The notes: a model not told the origin generated them from the sequence alone. A stretch of DNA of 64,000 nt from JAICTV01 sp035634055 (GCA_035634055.1 DASQDR010000144.1:10209-74208), one strand, 5' to 3'. Positions 9,701 to 18,230 are shown, counted from the stretch's first letter. Numbers and translations are program-made.

Positions 9701-10338
9701 ACCTTCAGCACCGCCTCGTGCACCGCCGGGTTGTCGAAGTTCAGGTCCGGCTGATGGTGGAAGAAGCGGTGCCAGTAGTACTGCCCGGCCTTGTGGTCGA
9801 AGGTCCAGTTGCTGGGCTCGAAGTCCTTGAAGATGATCCGCACGCCCGCGTACTTCTCCGGCGTGTCGCTCCAGACGTAGAAGTCGCGCTCCGGGCTTCC
9901 CTTGGGGGCCCGGCGGGCGCGCTGGAACCAGGCGTGCTGGTCGGAGGTGTGGTTGATCACCAGCTCGGTGATGACGCGGATCTGCCGGCGGTGCGCCTCG
10001 TCGATGAACCGCCGAACGTCCTCAATCGTGCCGTACGAGGGGTTGACGCTGGTGTAGTCGCCGATGTCGTACCCGTCGTCCTTCAGCGGCGAGGGGTAGA
10101 ACGGCAGCAGCCAGACAGCGGTGACGCCCAGCTCTTCCAGGTAGTCCAGCTTGGAGAGCGCGCCCTTGAAGTCGCCGATGCCGTCGCCGTTGCTGTCGCT
10201 GAACGAGCGGACGTGCATCTGGTAGATGACGGCGTTGCGGTACCACAGCGGCTCGACCGGCATGGCGTTGGTCGCACCCGCCGCGGCGCCGGTGGCCGGG
10301 GATGTTCTCCGAATGGTGGTCGTCGCAGCCGTCGTCAC
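6754..10338 (-). CDS. treS: Trehalose synthase/maltokinase fusion (TreS-Mak)
   Basis: 1194 residues with two enzymes in one chain. Residues 25 to about 560 are a GH13 trehalose synthase: EPLWYRNAVIYQMHVRSFSD, GVRLDAVPYLYEREG (nucleophile near 226), MLLAEANQWPEDA and LRNHDELTLEMV. It interconverts trehalose and maltose. Residues from about 600 onward are a maltokinase with RLLPARRWFVSKAR near its start and the kinase motifs IHGDYHLGQVLW and FVIIDFEGEP near the end, making maltose-1-phosphate for GlgE. The linker contains a degenerate ATGALATGA tandem. A later start at MPVEPLW (residue 26) is possible. It lies 24 bp after glgE and overlaps glgB by 4 nt, so trehalose to maltose-1-P to branched glucan is encoded in one transcript. 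Confidence 0.96.
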   Translation of the reverse strand: MTTAATTTIRRTSPATGAAAGATNAMPVEPLWYRNAVIYQMHVRSFSDSNGDGIGDFKGALSKLDYLEELGVTAVWLLPFYPSPLKDDGYDIGDYTSVNPSYGTIEDVRRFIDEAHRRQIRVITELVINHTSDQHAWFQRARRAPKGSPERDFYVWSDTPEKYAGVRIIFKDFEPSNWTFDHKAGQYYWHRFFHHQPDLNFDNPAVHEAVLKVCDFWMAAGVDGVRLDAVPYLYEREGTSCENLPETHDFLKKMRRHVDENWPGRMLLAEANQWPEDAIAYFGERGDECHMNFHFPLMPRLFMSLRMEDRFPIIDILEQTPPLPPNAQWAMFLRNHDELTLEMVTDEERDYMWRVYASDPAARINMGIRRRLAPLLNNSRRKIELMNALLFSMPGSPIIYYGDEIAMGDNIFLGDRNGVRTPMQWSADRNAGFSRANPQRLFLPTIIDPEYHYESINVEAQMANPSSLLWWMRRLIALRKHHPVFGRGDIRFLTPANNKVLVFVRRDDSEQVLVVANLSRFAQPIELDLSDCAGCTPVEMFGNVRFPTIGEDGRCTLAVGPHGFYWFLLEPATPAGGGAGEAPEVSVRAPGETLLASPEFERALIGRLPRLLPARRWFVSKARTIRGVHVSERLRLDDAGSPTGAPATGALATGALATGAPAAEAPPSQQMLFLVDVEFTDGEPETYALPLSATAGDAAAGDVGVLMLVTDADGGRWVVRDGMADVEFARRLLQLAMRDGEVAGAQCRLVGRRIARAGDGSTPPDLASLQAKLPDREQSNSNVVFGEQLILKLYRRLDEEANPELELGEHLTGVGFTGTAPLAGAIEITAGRGSRRTLAVVLTYVANEGDAWGTFLDHAQRYFEGLDALTPEQAAGLCLPGDPGCAGGGQGPPSDVAAVIAETLELARLLGRRSAEMHAALGEDRGGNPAFTPEPYSLVYQRSLLQSMRNTTRSAMQALTARVGTLSGEAAELARSLLGREADILRLFRELTSRQIRAPRTRIHGDYHLGQVLWTGKDFVIIDFEGEPLRSVGERRLKRSPMRDVAGMVRSFDYAAWTALRRHWELLPPDTDAARERELRGARIWGAWLGREFVRAYTARLGELRQDLVPPDVADAELVLRSWVLEKALYEVRYELNSRPDWVDIPLRAVLAILGDPGGASPAVTGVAAAAEVASSADVSPSLNDVHGRKERGQ

Positions 10339-10362
10339 GCCGGGTCGCCCTCCAGAAGCAGT

Positions 10363-12435
10363 TCACACGAAGTATTCAAAGTCCGCCTCGGTCCGCGCCC
10401 AGCGGCGGATGGCGAACACGTGGGCGGGCAGCGAGCCCGGGTCCAGCCCGACCGTTGCCCGGCTCCCCTGCCAGCGGTACCTCGCCTCGGTGAGCAGATC
10501 GTGTACCTGAAACTGCTGGTCGTGCTTCACGCCCAGCGCTTCGAGGTCAAGGTCGATGTTCGCCCACTGCATGTGGTACGGGTCGGTGTTGGCGCAGACG
10601 AGGATGACGTTGTTCCCCGCCGACTTGCTGAAGCAGACCACCGACCCGTTGTCGGTGTTGTGGAACTTCAGCCCGCGGTCGTGCTGAAGCGCCGGGTTCG
10701 CCCGGCGGATGCGGTTGAGCCGGCCGAGCAGGTCCGCAAGCGAGTTGGGGTGGTTCAGGTCCCACTGGCGGACCTGGTACTTCTCGCTGTCGAGGTACTC
10801 CTCGCTCCCGGGCTTGACCGGGCGGCCGTCCAGCAGCTCGAAGGCGGGGCCGTAGATGCCGTAGTTGGCGCACAGCGTCGCCGCCAGCACCGCCCGCACG
10901 ATGTACGCCGAGCGCGCATCGGTCTGGAGGTACTCGTTAAGGATGTCCGGCGTGTTGGGCCAGGCGTTGGGGCGGAAGAAGTCGGCGACCGGCGAGGTCG
11001 TCAGCTCCTCGTAATACTGCCGGATGCTCCACGGGTCGTTCCGCCAGGCAAAGTACGTGTACGACTGCGTGAACCCGAGCTTCGCCAGCCGGTACATCAC
11101 CTTCGGGCGGGTGAACGCCTCGGCCAGGAACAGCACGTTGGGGTCGCGTCGCCTGATCTCGGCAATGAGCCATTCCCAGAACGGGAACGGCTTGGTGTGC
11201 GGGTTATCGACGCGGAAGATGCGCACGCCGCGGTCCACCCAGAAGAGCATCACCCGCAGCAGCTCGTTCCACAGCCCCTGCCAGTCCTTGCACTCGAAGT
11301 CGAACGGGTAGATGTCCTGGTACTTCTTCGGCGGGTTCTCGGCATATTGGATGGTGCCGTCGGGGCGGTGGCGGAACCAGTCGGGGTGCTCGCGGACGTA
11401 GGGGTGGTCCGGCGAACACTGGAAGGCGATGTCCATCGCCAGCTCGATCCCCCGCGCGTTGGCGGCGCGGACGAGGGAATCGAAATCGTCGAAGGTCCCC
11501 AGGTCCGGGTGGATCGCGTCGTGCCCGCCCTCGGGCCCGCCGATCGCCCAAGGGCTGCCGACGTCGCCCGGCTCGGCCACCGGTGAGTTGTTCCGTCCCT
11601 TGCGGTACGCGCGGCCGATCGGGTGGATCGGCGGCAGGTAGAGCACGTCGAAGTTCATCCGCGCCACATAGTCCAGCCGCGCCTCCACGTCGCGCAGCGT
11701 GCCGTGCCGCCCTGGCTCGGTCGAGGCGGATCGGGGGAACAGCTCGTACCACGTGCTGAACCGCGCCCGGGTGCGATCGACCCACATGCGGACCGGCTCG
11801 GGCCACTCGGTCATGAACCGGCGCGGCGCGTGGCGGCGCATCAGCGCCTCCAGCGCGGTCCCCAGCGCGACCTCGGTCGCCTCGGCTCGCGCGTCGGAGC
11901 GCAGGAACGTGGCGAACCCGCCGAGCGAGCGGGCGACCTCGCCGTCGCAGGCGTCGGCCGCCTCCTCCACGATCTGCGCGCCGATCTGGAGATCGACCGC
12001 CACGTTCTGCCCCGCCGCCACGCGCTTCTGCAGGTCGTAGCGCCAGGTGGCGAAGCGATCGACCCACGCGGCCACCGTGAACTCGTGCCAGCCGACGGCG
12101 TGGACCTCGAACTCGCCGAGCCAGCGGTCGTTAACCCCCGGCGACATATCCACCTCGCGCCACTCGCCGCCTCCGCCGGTCTCATCGAGCGGGCGGTGGC
12201 GCAGCGCGACGCTGATCTTGTCGTGCCCGTCGGTGAAGGCGTCCGCCTCCACCCGCACAATCTCGCCGACCGAGCTCTTGGCCGGGAAGCGCCCGGCGTC
12301 CACGTGCGGGACGACGTTCTCGATCACGACCCGCGCCCGCCCGTGCTGCGGCTGCGATCCCTGCCCGTGCGGACGCGCGGCCTGTTGGTCGGACAATTTG
12401 GTTCGCTCGGCAGCGAAAGTGGCTGGCCCGTTCAT
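10363..12435 (-). CDS. glgE: GlgE, alpha-1,4-glucan:maltose-1-phosphate maltosyltransferase
   Basis: 690 residues. The N-terminus carries the GlgE signature RVVIENVVPHVDAGRFPAKS and ADAFTDGHDKISVALRHRP. The GH13 core has the nucleophile in RIFRVDNPHTKPFPFWEW (Asp410) and the acid in LFLAEAFTRPKVMYRLAKLG (Glu439). Their spacing of 29 is the same as Asp394/Glu423 of the Streptomyces enzyme. It transfers maltosyl units from maltose-1-phosphate to the non-reducing end of alpha-glucans in the cytoplasm. First gene of the glgE-treS/mak-glgB run; about 165 bp separate it from the preceding GH13 gene, so it may have its own promoter there. The first 35 residues are low-complexity and could be trimmed if a later start is used. 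Confidence 0.95.
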   Translation of the reverse strand: MNGPATFAAERTKLSDQQAARPHGQGSQPQHGRARVVIENVVPHVDAGRFPAKSSVGEIVRVEADAFTDGHDKISVALRHRPLDETGGGGEWREVDMSPGVNDRWLGEFEVHAVGWHEFTVAAWVDRFATWRYDLQKRVAAGQNVAVDLQIGAQIVEEAADACDGEVARSLGGFATFLRSDARAEATEVALGTALEALMRRHAPRRFMTEWPEPVRMWVDRTRARFSTWYELFPRSASTEPGRHGTLRDVEARLDYVARMNFDVLYLPPIHPIGRAYRKGRNNSPVAEPGDVGSPWAIGGPEGGHDAIHPDLGTFDDFDSLVRAANARGIELAMDIAFQCSPDHPYVREHPDWFRHRPDGTIQYAENPPKKYQDIYPFDFECKDWQGLWNELLRVMLFWVDRGVRIFRVDNPHTKPFPFWEWLIAEIRRRDPNVLFLAEAFTRPKVMYRLAKLGFTQSYTYFAWRNDPWSIRQYYEELTTSPVADFFRPNAWPNTPDILNEYLQTDARSAYIVRAVLAATLCANYGIYGPAFELLDGRPVKPGSEEYLDSEKYQVRQWDLNHPNSLADLLGRLNRIRRANPALQHDRGLKFHNTDNGSVVCFSKSAGNNVILVCANTDPYHMQWANIDLDLEALGVKHDQQFQVHDLLTEARYRWQGSRATVGLDPGSLPAHVFAIRRWARTEADFEYFV

Positions 12436-12500
12436 AGGGCGGCAGTATAGGGGGCGCTATATGGATGCCGCATCGGGAGAAAACAGGTATTTCGCTCGCC

Positions 12501-12531
12501 GCGGCACAGCCCGTTTCAGCGGTCGTGCCGC
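12501..12531. promoter_or_regulatory. Hairpin between the GH13 gene and glgE
   Basis: GCGGCAC (12501-12507) pairs with GTGCCGC (12525-12531) around a 17-nt loop with some inner complementarity. There is no following T-run, so it is not a clear terminator. It could be an mRNA processing or attenuation structure ahead of glgE. Confidence 0.3.
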
Positions 12532-12599
12532 AGGTTTGGCGCGGGTCGCGGCGGGTTTGCCGCGCTCGGTGCGATCCCGCCCGCACGCGGACCAGCTCG

Positions 12600-14390
12600 T
12601 TATTCGATCACGTAGACGTGCGACGTCTGGTTCGGCACCACGCAATCGAAGCCGTCGGCGATCAGCCGCGCGCGCGGAAGGTCGGCGACCGCGATGTCCG
12701 CCCGGCCGCGACGGTCGAGGCAGAGGCGAATCGAGACCTGCTCGCCCAGCCCCGCCACCGCGGCCAGCTCCGCCGGGATGCGCACCGGGCTGGCTGTCTC
12801 GCCGCCAGGGTTGAAGTTCGTCACCACCAGCACGATCCGCCCGCCGCCGTCAGCGAAGCGCGCGAACGTGTAGAGGTGCGGCGAGCAATCGTCGTAAAGC
12901 TCCGGGCGATTGAAATACTTGAGGCCCCAGTAGCCATCGGCGCGCACGGCCGGGTCCTGGCAGAGCTCGAGTAGCGCGGCGTAGAAGGTGCGCAGCGCCT
13001 TCTGCTCTGCCGAGAGCAGCCCGCCGTCGTAGGCGTGGCCGTTCACCCACTTGGCGAACTCCGGCATCGACCAGTAGTCGAACAAGGTGGTGCGCCCGTT
13101 GTCGCCCGCGTAGCCCGCCGCCCCGATCGCCGGCTCGCCGACCTCCTGCCCGTTGAGCAGCAGCACCGGCCCGGGGCCGCAGAGGAACTGGAGCGGCGCG
13201 AGCTGGTACCCGGCCGCGGCGGAGCCGAAGCCGGAATCGCCGGGGCCGCCCGTCAGCACGACCGGCGAGGCGATCCGCCGCTCGTCATGATTTTCGAGAT
13301 ACATTACCGCCTGCCGCCGACCCTCGGCCGAGAGCAGCACGGTCGCCTCGTGGTACTGGTCCTGCCCGCCGGTCCCCTGGTAGATGCCCTTGAGGTGGTT
13401 GTAGGAGTGGTGGTGGTAGACGGCGTCGAAGCCGGCCTCGGTGAGCTGCCGCGAATCGGTCACCGGATCGCCGCTGCCGGCCCACGGGTAGGCCTCGGCG
13501 AAGAAGTAGACTGACGGCTGCCGCTGCCGCGCCCGCCCGATCAGAAACGCCCAAGCCTCGGCTGGCACGTAGTGGGCGAAGTCGCAGCGGAAGCCGTCCA
13601 CGCCGCGCCCCTGCCAGTAGGCGAGCACCTCGTCCATCAAGTCCCACGTGCGCGGCCGCGGCGCGTAGTGGGCGGAGCCGTCAACGAAGTTGAAGCCGTA
13701 GTTCAGCTTGACCGTTTCGTACCAGGCGAGCAGCCCCGGGGCGGGCGAGGTGGCGTTGTCGCCGGTCGCCTTCGGAGGCCGGCCCGGGCCCCCGTCCTCG
13801 CGCGGGTAGAACCCGCCGTTGAACGTCACGCCCGGCGGGTTCCAATGCGCGGGCTTCTCCAGCTTCAACTTCTGTCCCGGCGGCTCGACCAGATAGAAAA
13901 AGTGGTTGTCGCGCTTGAAGAAGGCGCTGGTGTCGTCGCCGCGGCCGAAGTTGGATTCCGGCCGGACCACCGACTCGTACCCGCGCGCCACGTGGTTGGG
14001 CACAAAGTCGATCAGCGCCTTCATGCCGGCGTCATGCACGCGGCGGACCATCGCCTCGAACTCGCCGAGCCGGTTGACCGGCACCCGCGCGTAGTCCGGC
14101 GAGACGTCGAAGCAGTCGCGGACGGCGTAGAACGAGCCGGCGATGCCCTTGACCACGTCCGGCGCGTCGGGCGGCAGGCCGATGGAGGAGTAATCCGTCA
14201 GCGTCGCCTGCCGCAGGCAGCCGGTGAGCCAGACGTGCGTCGCCCCCAGCCGCCGCAGCTCGCCCAGCGCCGGCGCGCTGACGTCCTCGAACCGCCCGCA
14301 CCCGTTCACGTCGATCGAGCCGTCGCGCCGGTTGGTCGCGTTGACGTTCCCGAAGTACCGCACGACCAACTGGTAGATGACCGGTTTCAT
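12600..14390 (-). CDS. GH13 alpha-amylase-family enzyme, specificity unknown
   Basis: 596 residues from ATG 14390 (MKPVIYQLVVRYFGN). An in-frame upstream extension lacks family similarity. GH13 motifs: ALIDFVPNHVARGY, GVDGFRCDFAHYVPAEAW (nucleophile Asp), VYFFAEAYPWAG (acid Glu) and MYLENHDERRIAS, followed by a C-terminal beta domain (GRIVLVVTNFNPGG). There is no signal peptide, so it is probably cytosolic. It precedes glgE on the same strand by 164 bp, which suggests a part in storage-glucan or maltodextrin metabolism. Substrate cannot be read from the sequence. Confidence 0.9.
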   Translation of the reverse strand: MKPVIYQLVVRYFGNVNATNRRDGSIDVNGCGRFEDVSAPALGELRRLGATHVWLTGCLRQATLTDYSSIGLPPDAPDVVKGIAGSFYAVRDCFDVSPDYARVPVNRLGEFEAMVRRVHDAGMKALIDFVPNHVARGYESVVRPESNFGRGDDTSAFFKRDNHFFYLVEPPGQKLKLEKPAHWNPPGVTFNGGFYPREDGGPGRPPKATGDNATSPAPGLLAWYETVKLNYGFNFVDGSAHYAPRPRTWDLMDEVLAYWQGRGVDGFRCDFAHYVPAEAWAFLIGRARQRQPSVYFFAEAYPWAGSGDPVTDSRQLTEAGFDAVYHHHSYNHLKGIYQGTGGQDQYHEATVLLSAEGRRQAVMYLENHDERRIASPVVLTGGPGDSGFGSAAAGYQLAPLQFLCGPGPVLLLNGQEVGEPAIGAAGYAGDNGRTTLFDYWSMPEFAKWVNGHAYDGGLLSAEQKALRTFYAALLELCQDPAVRADGYWGLKYFNRPELYDDCSPHLYTFARFADGGGRIVLVVTNFNPGGETASPVRIPAELAAVAGLGEQVSIRLCLDRRGRADIAVADLPRARLIADGFDCVVPNQTSHVYVIE

Positions 14391-14718
14391 GGGATGGATC
14401 GCGAAGCACGCTGCCTGGCCTGGAACCGCGGACACGGGAGCCGTGCGAGGTCAGCGTCGCCCGCGGCGGCGGACATCATTGGCATGACGGCCCGCGACAC
14501 AAGCCCGCCGCTCTGCCTGCGCTCATCACTGTGGGTCTCGATTGTCGCCGATAAGCAGTGCGGGCGACCGCCGCCTGATGCGCCGGGTAGATACACAGAA
14601 TTTATTTAGCGACGACCCCTCCTATGGCGTTGAAATTGCGTTCCCGTAACGACACAACGTTCCTCCAGCAGAACCGCGGTAGCAGCGCTTCGTAATACTG
14701 CTCACTGGATTTGCCACC
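14391..14718. other. Divergent intergenic region between GH13 and GH16 genes
   Basis: No coding signal. It must hold the promoters for both flanking, divergently read genes. A TAATAC hexamer at about 14692-14697 lies 21 bp before the GH16 ATG and could be its -10 element, but I see no good -35 partner. The 14590-14720 part is noticeably richer in A and T than its surroundings. Confidence 0.35.
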
Positions 14719-16341
14719 ATGAGGATCACCCGCACGCCAACAACCTCAACCGTAAGCAGACAGCCCACACGGTCCCGCTCGCTCGTGGAAGCGCTTGAGT
14801 CACGCCGCCTCTTTGCCGGCGGTGGTGGGACTGACGTGGGGACGGGTCTCACCGCAACCTACTTCGACACCGTTCAGTTCAGCGGCCCGTCGGTCACGCG
14901 CGTTGACCCGCAGGTCGATTTCGATTGGCAGTCCGCCGCCCCTGTCGCGGGGATCAAGCCCGGCACCTATTCCGCCCGCTGGACCGGCACGATCGAGCCG
15001 CGCTTCTCCGAGACCTACACCTTCCACACCACCGGCAATGACGGCGTCCGCCTCTGGGTGAACGGGCGGCAACTGGTGGACGACTGGCGCAAGCACGCCG
15101 CCACCACCAACACCGGCACCATCACGCTCCACGCCGGCGAGCGCTACGACATCGTGATGGAGTACTTCCAGGACAGCGGCACGGCGTCAGCGAAGCTGGA
15201 GTGGTCCAGCCGCAGCCAGCCGCGCGAGGTGGTGCCGGCGTCGCAGCTTTACCCGACCGGCGAGGCGACCGGGCGGCCGGCGGGCGTTCTTCCGACCGCC
15301 TCGCCGCGCATCGTGCGCGCCCTGGCGCGCGCCAGCGACGTGCTCCAGATCGCCCCCACCGCCACCGGCACGTGGTTCGGTCGAACGGTTTCCGGCGGCG
15401 AGAAGCTGTCGATGTACACCTACGCCGGCGACGCCAACCTCGACGGCACCATCAACGGCGACGATTACTTTCTCCTCGACAGCAACGCCGGCCGGGTTGG
15501 CGCCAACTGGTACAACGGCGACTTCAACTTTGACGGCAAGGTCGACGGAGACGACTACTTCTTGATCGATTCCAACGCCTCCGCCGCCCGCGGCGGCGCG
15601 CGGCTCACGCCCGACGCCGGCCCCGAGGCGGCGCTTCCCGGCGCGTGGAAGCAGATCTTCGGCGACGAGTTCGAGGGCAACACCCTCAATCCCGTCTGGC
15701 ACACGGCCCAGTACTGGAACCACGAGCACACAGTGGTCGGCCACGGGGAACTCCAGGCGTACGACGCCAGCGGCGCCAGCGTCAGCGGCGGCATGCTCCA
15801 CCTGACCGCGCGGCGCGAGGCGGCGCACGGCATGGAGTACGTCAGCGGCTTGGTGCAGACCGGCGGGGACATCACCGTGGGGCAGGAGCCGAAGTTCAGC
15901 TTCCTGCACGGCTACATGGAGGTGCGCGCGAAGCTGCCGGCCGGGCAGGGACTCTGGCCCGCCATCTGGATGATGCCCGCGAGCCACAACGACGACAACG
16001 GCGAGCTGGACGTGCTGGAAGTGACCGGCGACGACCCCTCGCGCGCCAACTTCAACCTCCACCGCAACGGCTTGAACGACGGCCATGAGTGGGTCGGCCC
16101 GGACTTCAGCCAGGACTTCCACACCTTCGGCGTCGACTGGCAGGCGGACCACGTCGCGTGGTACGTCGACGGCGTCGAGCGCGCCCGCACCACCGACCCG
16201 CGCTACATCTCCCCCGAGGCGATGTACCCGATCCTCAACGTCGCCCTGGGCGGCGACTGGGCCGGCGCCCCCGACGCCACCACGCCCTTCCCCGCGACCA
16301 TGGACGTCGACTACGTCCGCGTCTGGCAGCAGCAGTCGTAG
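14719..16341 (+). CDS. Secreted PA14-dockerin-GH16 glucanase-like protein
   Basis: 540 residues in three modules. After an Arg/Thr-rich leader comes LVEALESRRLFAGGG, the planctomycete LEPR-XLL-type N-terminal motif of exported proteins. Residues 45-180 form a PA14 domain (GLTATYFD, TGNDGVRLWVNGRQLVDDW). Residues about 235-285 hold two dockerin type I calcium repeats (GDANLDGTINGDDYFLLDSN and GDFNFDGKVDGDDYFLIDSN). Residues about 310-540 are GH16 with the catalytic ELDVLE motif (Glu429, Asp431, Glu434) and GLWPAIWMMPAS before it. GH16 cleaves beta-1,3/1,4-glucans or related algal galactans. A dockerin without an evident cohesin partner in the window is usual for planctomycete surface proteins. 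Monocistronic, divergent from the glycogen cluster. Confidence 0.93.
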   Translation: MRITRTPTTSTVSRQPTRSRSLVEALESRRLFAGGGGTDVGTGLTATYFDTVQFSGPSVTRVDPQVDFDWQSAAPVAGIKPGTYSARWTGTIEPRFSETYTFHTTGNDGVRLWVNGRQLVDDWRKHAATTNTGTITLHAGERYDIVMEYFQDSGTASAKLEWSSRSQPREVVPASQLYPTGEATGRPAGVLPTASPRIVRALARASDVLQIAPTATGTWFGRTVSGGEKLSMYTYAGDANLDGTINGDDYFLLDSNAGRVGANWYNGDFNFDGKVDGDDYFLIDSNASAARGGARLTPDAGPEAALPGAWKQIFGDEFEGNTLNPVWHTAQYWNHEHTVVGHGELQAYDASGASVSGGMLHLTARREAAHGMEYVSGLVQTGGDITVGQEPKFSFLHGYMEVRAKLPAGQGLWPAIWMMPASHNDDNGELDVLEVTGDDPSRANFNLHRNGLNDGHEWVGPDFSQDFHTFGVDWQADHVAWYVDGVERARTTDPRYISPEAMYPILNVALGGDWAGAPDATTPFPATMDVDYVRVWQQQS

Positions 16342-16358
16342 CCGCTGAGACAACCAAC

Positions 16359-16469
16359 CGTGGCTCGGGCGCCCCGCCCGAGCATCCGCGGCGGCCAGCC
16401 GCTCTTCAGATCGCCCCGCACGCGTGGCCGCTGGCGCGGCGAACGCTCGGGCGAGACGCCCGAGCCACG
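16359..16469. repeat. Inverted repeat, family A (GTGGCNYGGGCG type)
   Basis: The left arm begins CGTGGCTCGGGCG at 16359 and the right arm ends CGCCCGAGCCACG at 16469. Each arm is itself a small palindrome (CTCGGGCG...CGCCCGAG), so it can form a double-headed hairpin. It lies between the convergent GH16 and nuoI genes. Related copies are at 20150, 37674, 44922, 46808 and 47707. Confidence 0.8.
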
Positions 16470-16490
16470 TGAACAAGGAACGGATCGCGG

Positions 16491-16533
16491 GTCACCTTCA
16501 CCCATCGGTGCGCATCGGTGCCCCATCGGTGGC
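16491..16533. repeat. Tandem CATCGGTG-type repeat
   Basis: Three close copies of CCATCGGTG/GCATCGGTG in a row, immediately downstream of nuoI (read on the minus strand as CACCGATG units). A short dispersed-repeat remnant. Confidence 0.5.
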
Positions 16534-16575
16534 TAACACGAATCAAAAGGGAAAACCCGCCGGCCGGGGCACAAG

Positions 16576-17148
16576 CTACTTCACGACAGGGATGTCGGCC
16601 GCGGTCGTGGCGAGCTTGCCGGACTTGATCCGGTCGTACTCGTCCTTCACCCAGGGAATCTTTTCCTTGTTGCGGTCCATCCACAGCGGGATGGGCGTGC
16701 GCAGCCCCTGCTTGTCGATCTCGGCGAATTCCACCACCACGTCCTCGCGGCTGTAGCTCGAGAGGTCGTGCAGCTTGCCCATGTGGATGCAGTCGGTCGG
16801 GCACGGCTCGGTGCACAGGGCGCAGAACAGGCACTTGCTGTAGTCGATCGCGAAGCGAAGCAGGTCGCCGCCGACGGCCGTGTCGGTCTTCTTGTCGATC
16901 TTCCGCGGGGCGGACTTGTCGATGTAGATGCAGTCGACCGGGCACGCCTTGGCGCACATGTCGCAGGCGATGCACCGGTTGGCCTCGAACTCGTGGATGC
17001 CCCGATAGCGCGGCGCGAAGCTCAGCCGCTGCTCGGGGTACTGCACCGTGACCGTCTTCTGGAAGCAGTACTTCAGCGTGATCTTCATGCCGATGGCGAT
17101 GGAGGTCACGTTGTCGAAGATGTTCTTGAAGTAGCTTTTCGGATCCAC
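16576..17148 (-). CDS. nuoI: NADH-quinone oxidoreductase subunit I (NuoI-like 8Fe ferredoxin)
   Basis: 190 residues from a GTG at 17148 (VDPKSYFKNIFDNVTSIAIG); an upstream TTG would add 13 unsupported residues. The membrane-proximal helix GMKITLKYCFQ is followed by YRGIHEFEANRC and two CxxCxxCxxxCP clusters: CIACDMCAKACP (about residue 60) and CLFCALCTEPCP (about residue 105). These bind clusters N6a/N6b that pass electrons through the peripheral arm of complex I. No other nuo gene is present within the window, so this is an isolated copy either serving a complex encoded elsewhere or another ferredoxin-dependent enzyme. Confidence 0.9.
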   Translation of the reverse strand: MDPKSYFKNIFDNVTSIAIGMKITLKYCFQKTVTVQYPEQRLSFAPRYRGIHEFEANRCIACDMCAKACPVDCIYIDKSAPRKIDKKTDTAVGGDLLRFAIDYSKCLFCALCTEPCPTDCIHMGKLHDLSSYSREDVVVEFAEIDKQGLRTPIPLWMDRNKEKIPWVKDEYDRIKSGKLATTAADIPVVK

Positions 17149-17287
17149 GGCTGCCCGATTATCGCAGGCGCGCGCGCGGAAGTCCAAGGCCAGGGCAAAA
17201 AGTGGTCACGCGCGCCCCGCGATGCCGATCCTGTGTGACCGCGTGCGCCCCGGTCTCGCCGCCCCGGCGCGCGGCGGCGGGACACCC

Positions 17288-17503
17288 ATGCACGACTTGC
17301 TGCTGAACCGAACGTTGCGACTAACCGTGGTCGGCACCATCGCCGTCCTCGGCTTCACCTGCCTGATCCTGTCCTACCAAGCCTTGTCCGACTCGATCGG
17401 CGGGAGCGTTGCCGCCGCGGTGGCCAAGCTCGGGTGGGGCCTGGCCGCGGGGGCGGCGGGGTTGGGGCTCATCCGTTACCGCAACGATCTGATCGATACC
17501 TGA
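17288..17503 (+). CDS. Small two-helix membrane protein
   Basis: 71 residues from ATG 17288 (MHDLLLNRTLRL). There are two hydrophobic segments, about residues 10-29 (LTVVGTIAVLGFTCLILSYQ) and 40-62 (SVAAAVAKLGWGLAAGAAGL), and a short charged tail RYRNDLIDT. I do not recognise the family. Divergent from nuoI and convergent with the next gene. Confidence 0.55.
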   Translation: MHDLLLNRTLRLTVVGTIAVLGFTCLILSYQALSDSIGGSVAAAVAKLGWGLAAGAAGLGLIRYRNDLIDT

Positions 17504-17534
17504 CCTTGAGCGCGAGCGGGGAGCGCTTGCCGCC

Positions 17535-18005
17535 TCACGGCAGCGCGCTGCCCGGGCCGGAGCCGACGGTCCGCACCTCCGGCGTCGGCGCGGCCGGCTT
17601 TTCCCCCGCGAACTCCACCGTCGCCCCCGGCATCGCCGTCACGTTGACCATCGCGCCCACCGCGATGGCGCCGTTGGGCAGGTCCACGGCCGTGTCGTCG
17701 GCCGGCAGATCGACCACGAACGTCGCGCCCGCCTGCACCACCAGTTGCTTCTCATCGACGTGCCGCACCCGCCCCTGGATGATCTTGGGTGGGCCGAAGA
17801 TTGGCGAGACGAACAGCCCGCCGCTGGGAACGGTCCAGACCTTGCGCGCCTGCACGCGGATGATCGCGTCCACCGGCACGTTCAGCGCCGGCGCCGCGCC
17901 CGGCGCGCGCAGGTGAAGCTCGTAGGTCGTCCCCCGAGGGGCGAACGTCACCACCCCGCCGCTGGCGGAGAGCACCTTGCCGGGGGTCGCGAAATCGGTG
18001 GCCAT
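17535..18005 (-). CDS. Hypothetical protein, beta-rich
   Basis: 156 residues from ATG 18005 (MATDFATPGKVLSASGGVVT). The N-terminal stretch upstream of this start is Arg/Pro-rich and unlikely to be coding. The protein is rich in Val, Ala, Pro and Gly with alternating hydrophobics (VVTFAPRGTTYELHL, QLVVQAGATFVVDLP, IAVGAMVNVTAMPGATVEF), consistent with beta-barrel or KOW/S1-like folds, but no catalytic motif is visible. It has no signal peptide and no membrane segment. Function unknown. Confidence 0.6.
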   Translation of the reverse strand: MATDFATPGKVLSASGGVVTFAPRGTTYELHLRAPGAAPALNVPVDAIIRVQARKVWTVPSGGLFVSPIFGPPKIIQGRVRHVDEKQLVVQAGATFVVDLPADDTAVDLPNGAIAVGAMVNVTAMPGATVEFAGEKPAAPTPEVRTVGSGPGSALP

Positions 18006-18230
18006 GGGCATGGGCGTGAGTGTAGGCAGACGGAGCGCAAAGGAAAGTGCCGGGTACTCGCGCGGGCGGCCGCGCCGGCGTCCGGCGCGGCGGGCACAGT
18101 CCACCTAATTTCTCATCCGCTCGGTCAAAGCGGGACGATCTGATCATTTCAGCCCGAAACGACCGCCGCCCCTGCGGCACCTTTATTCTCGGATCGCCGA
18201 CCCATTCTTCACCCGCCCGGGGAGGGCAAC

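Noticed and set aside
14622..14852. Minus-strand ORF overlapping the GH16 start
   Set aside because: It overlaps the well-supported GH16 N-terminus antisense and shows no recognisable feature.
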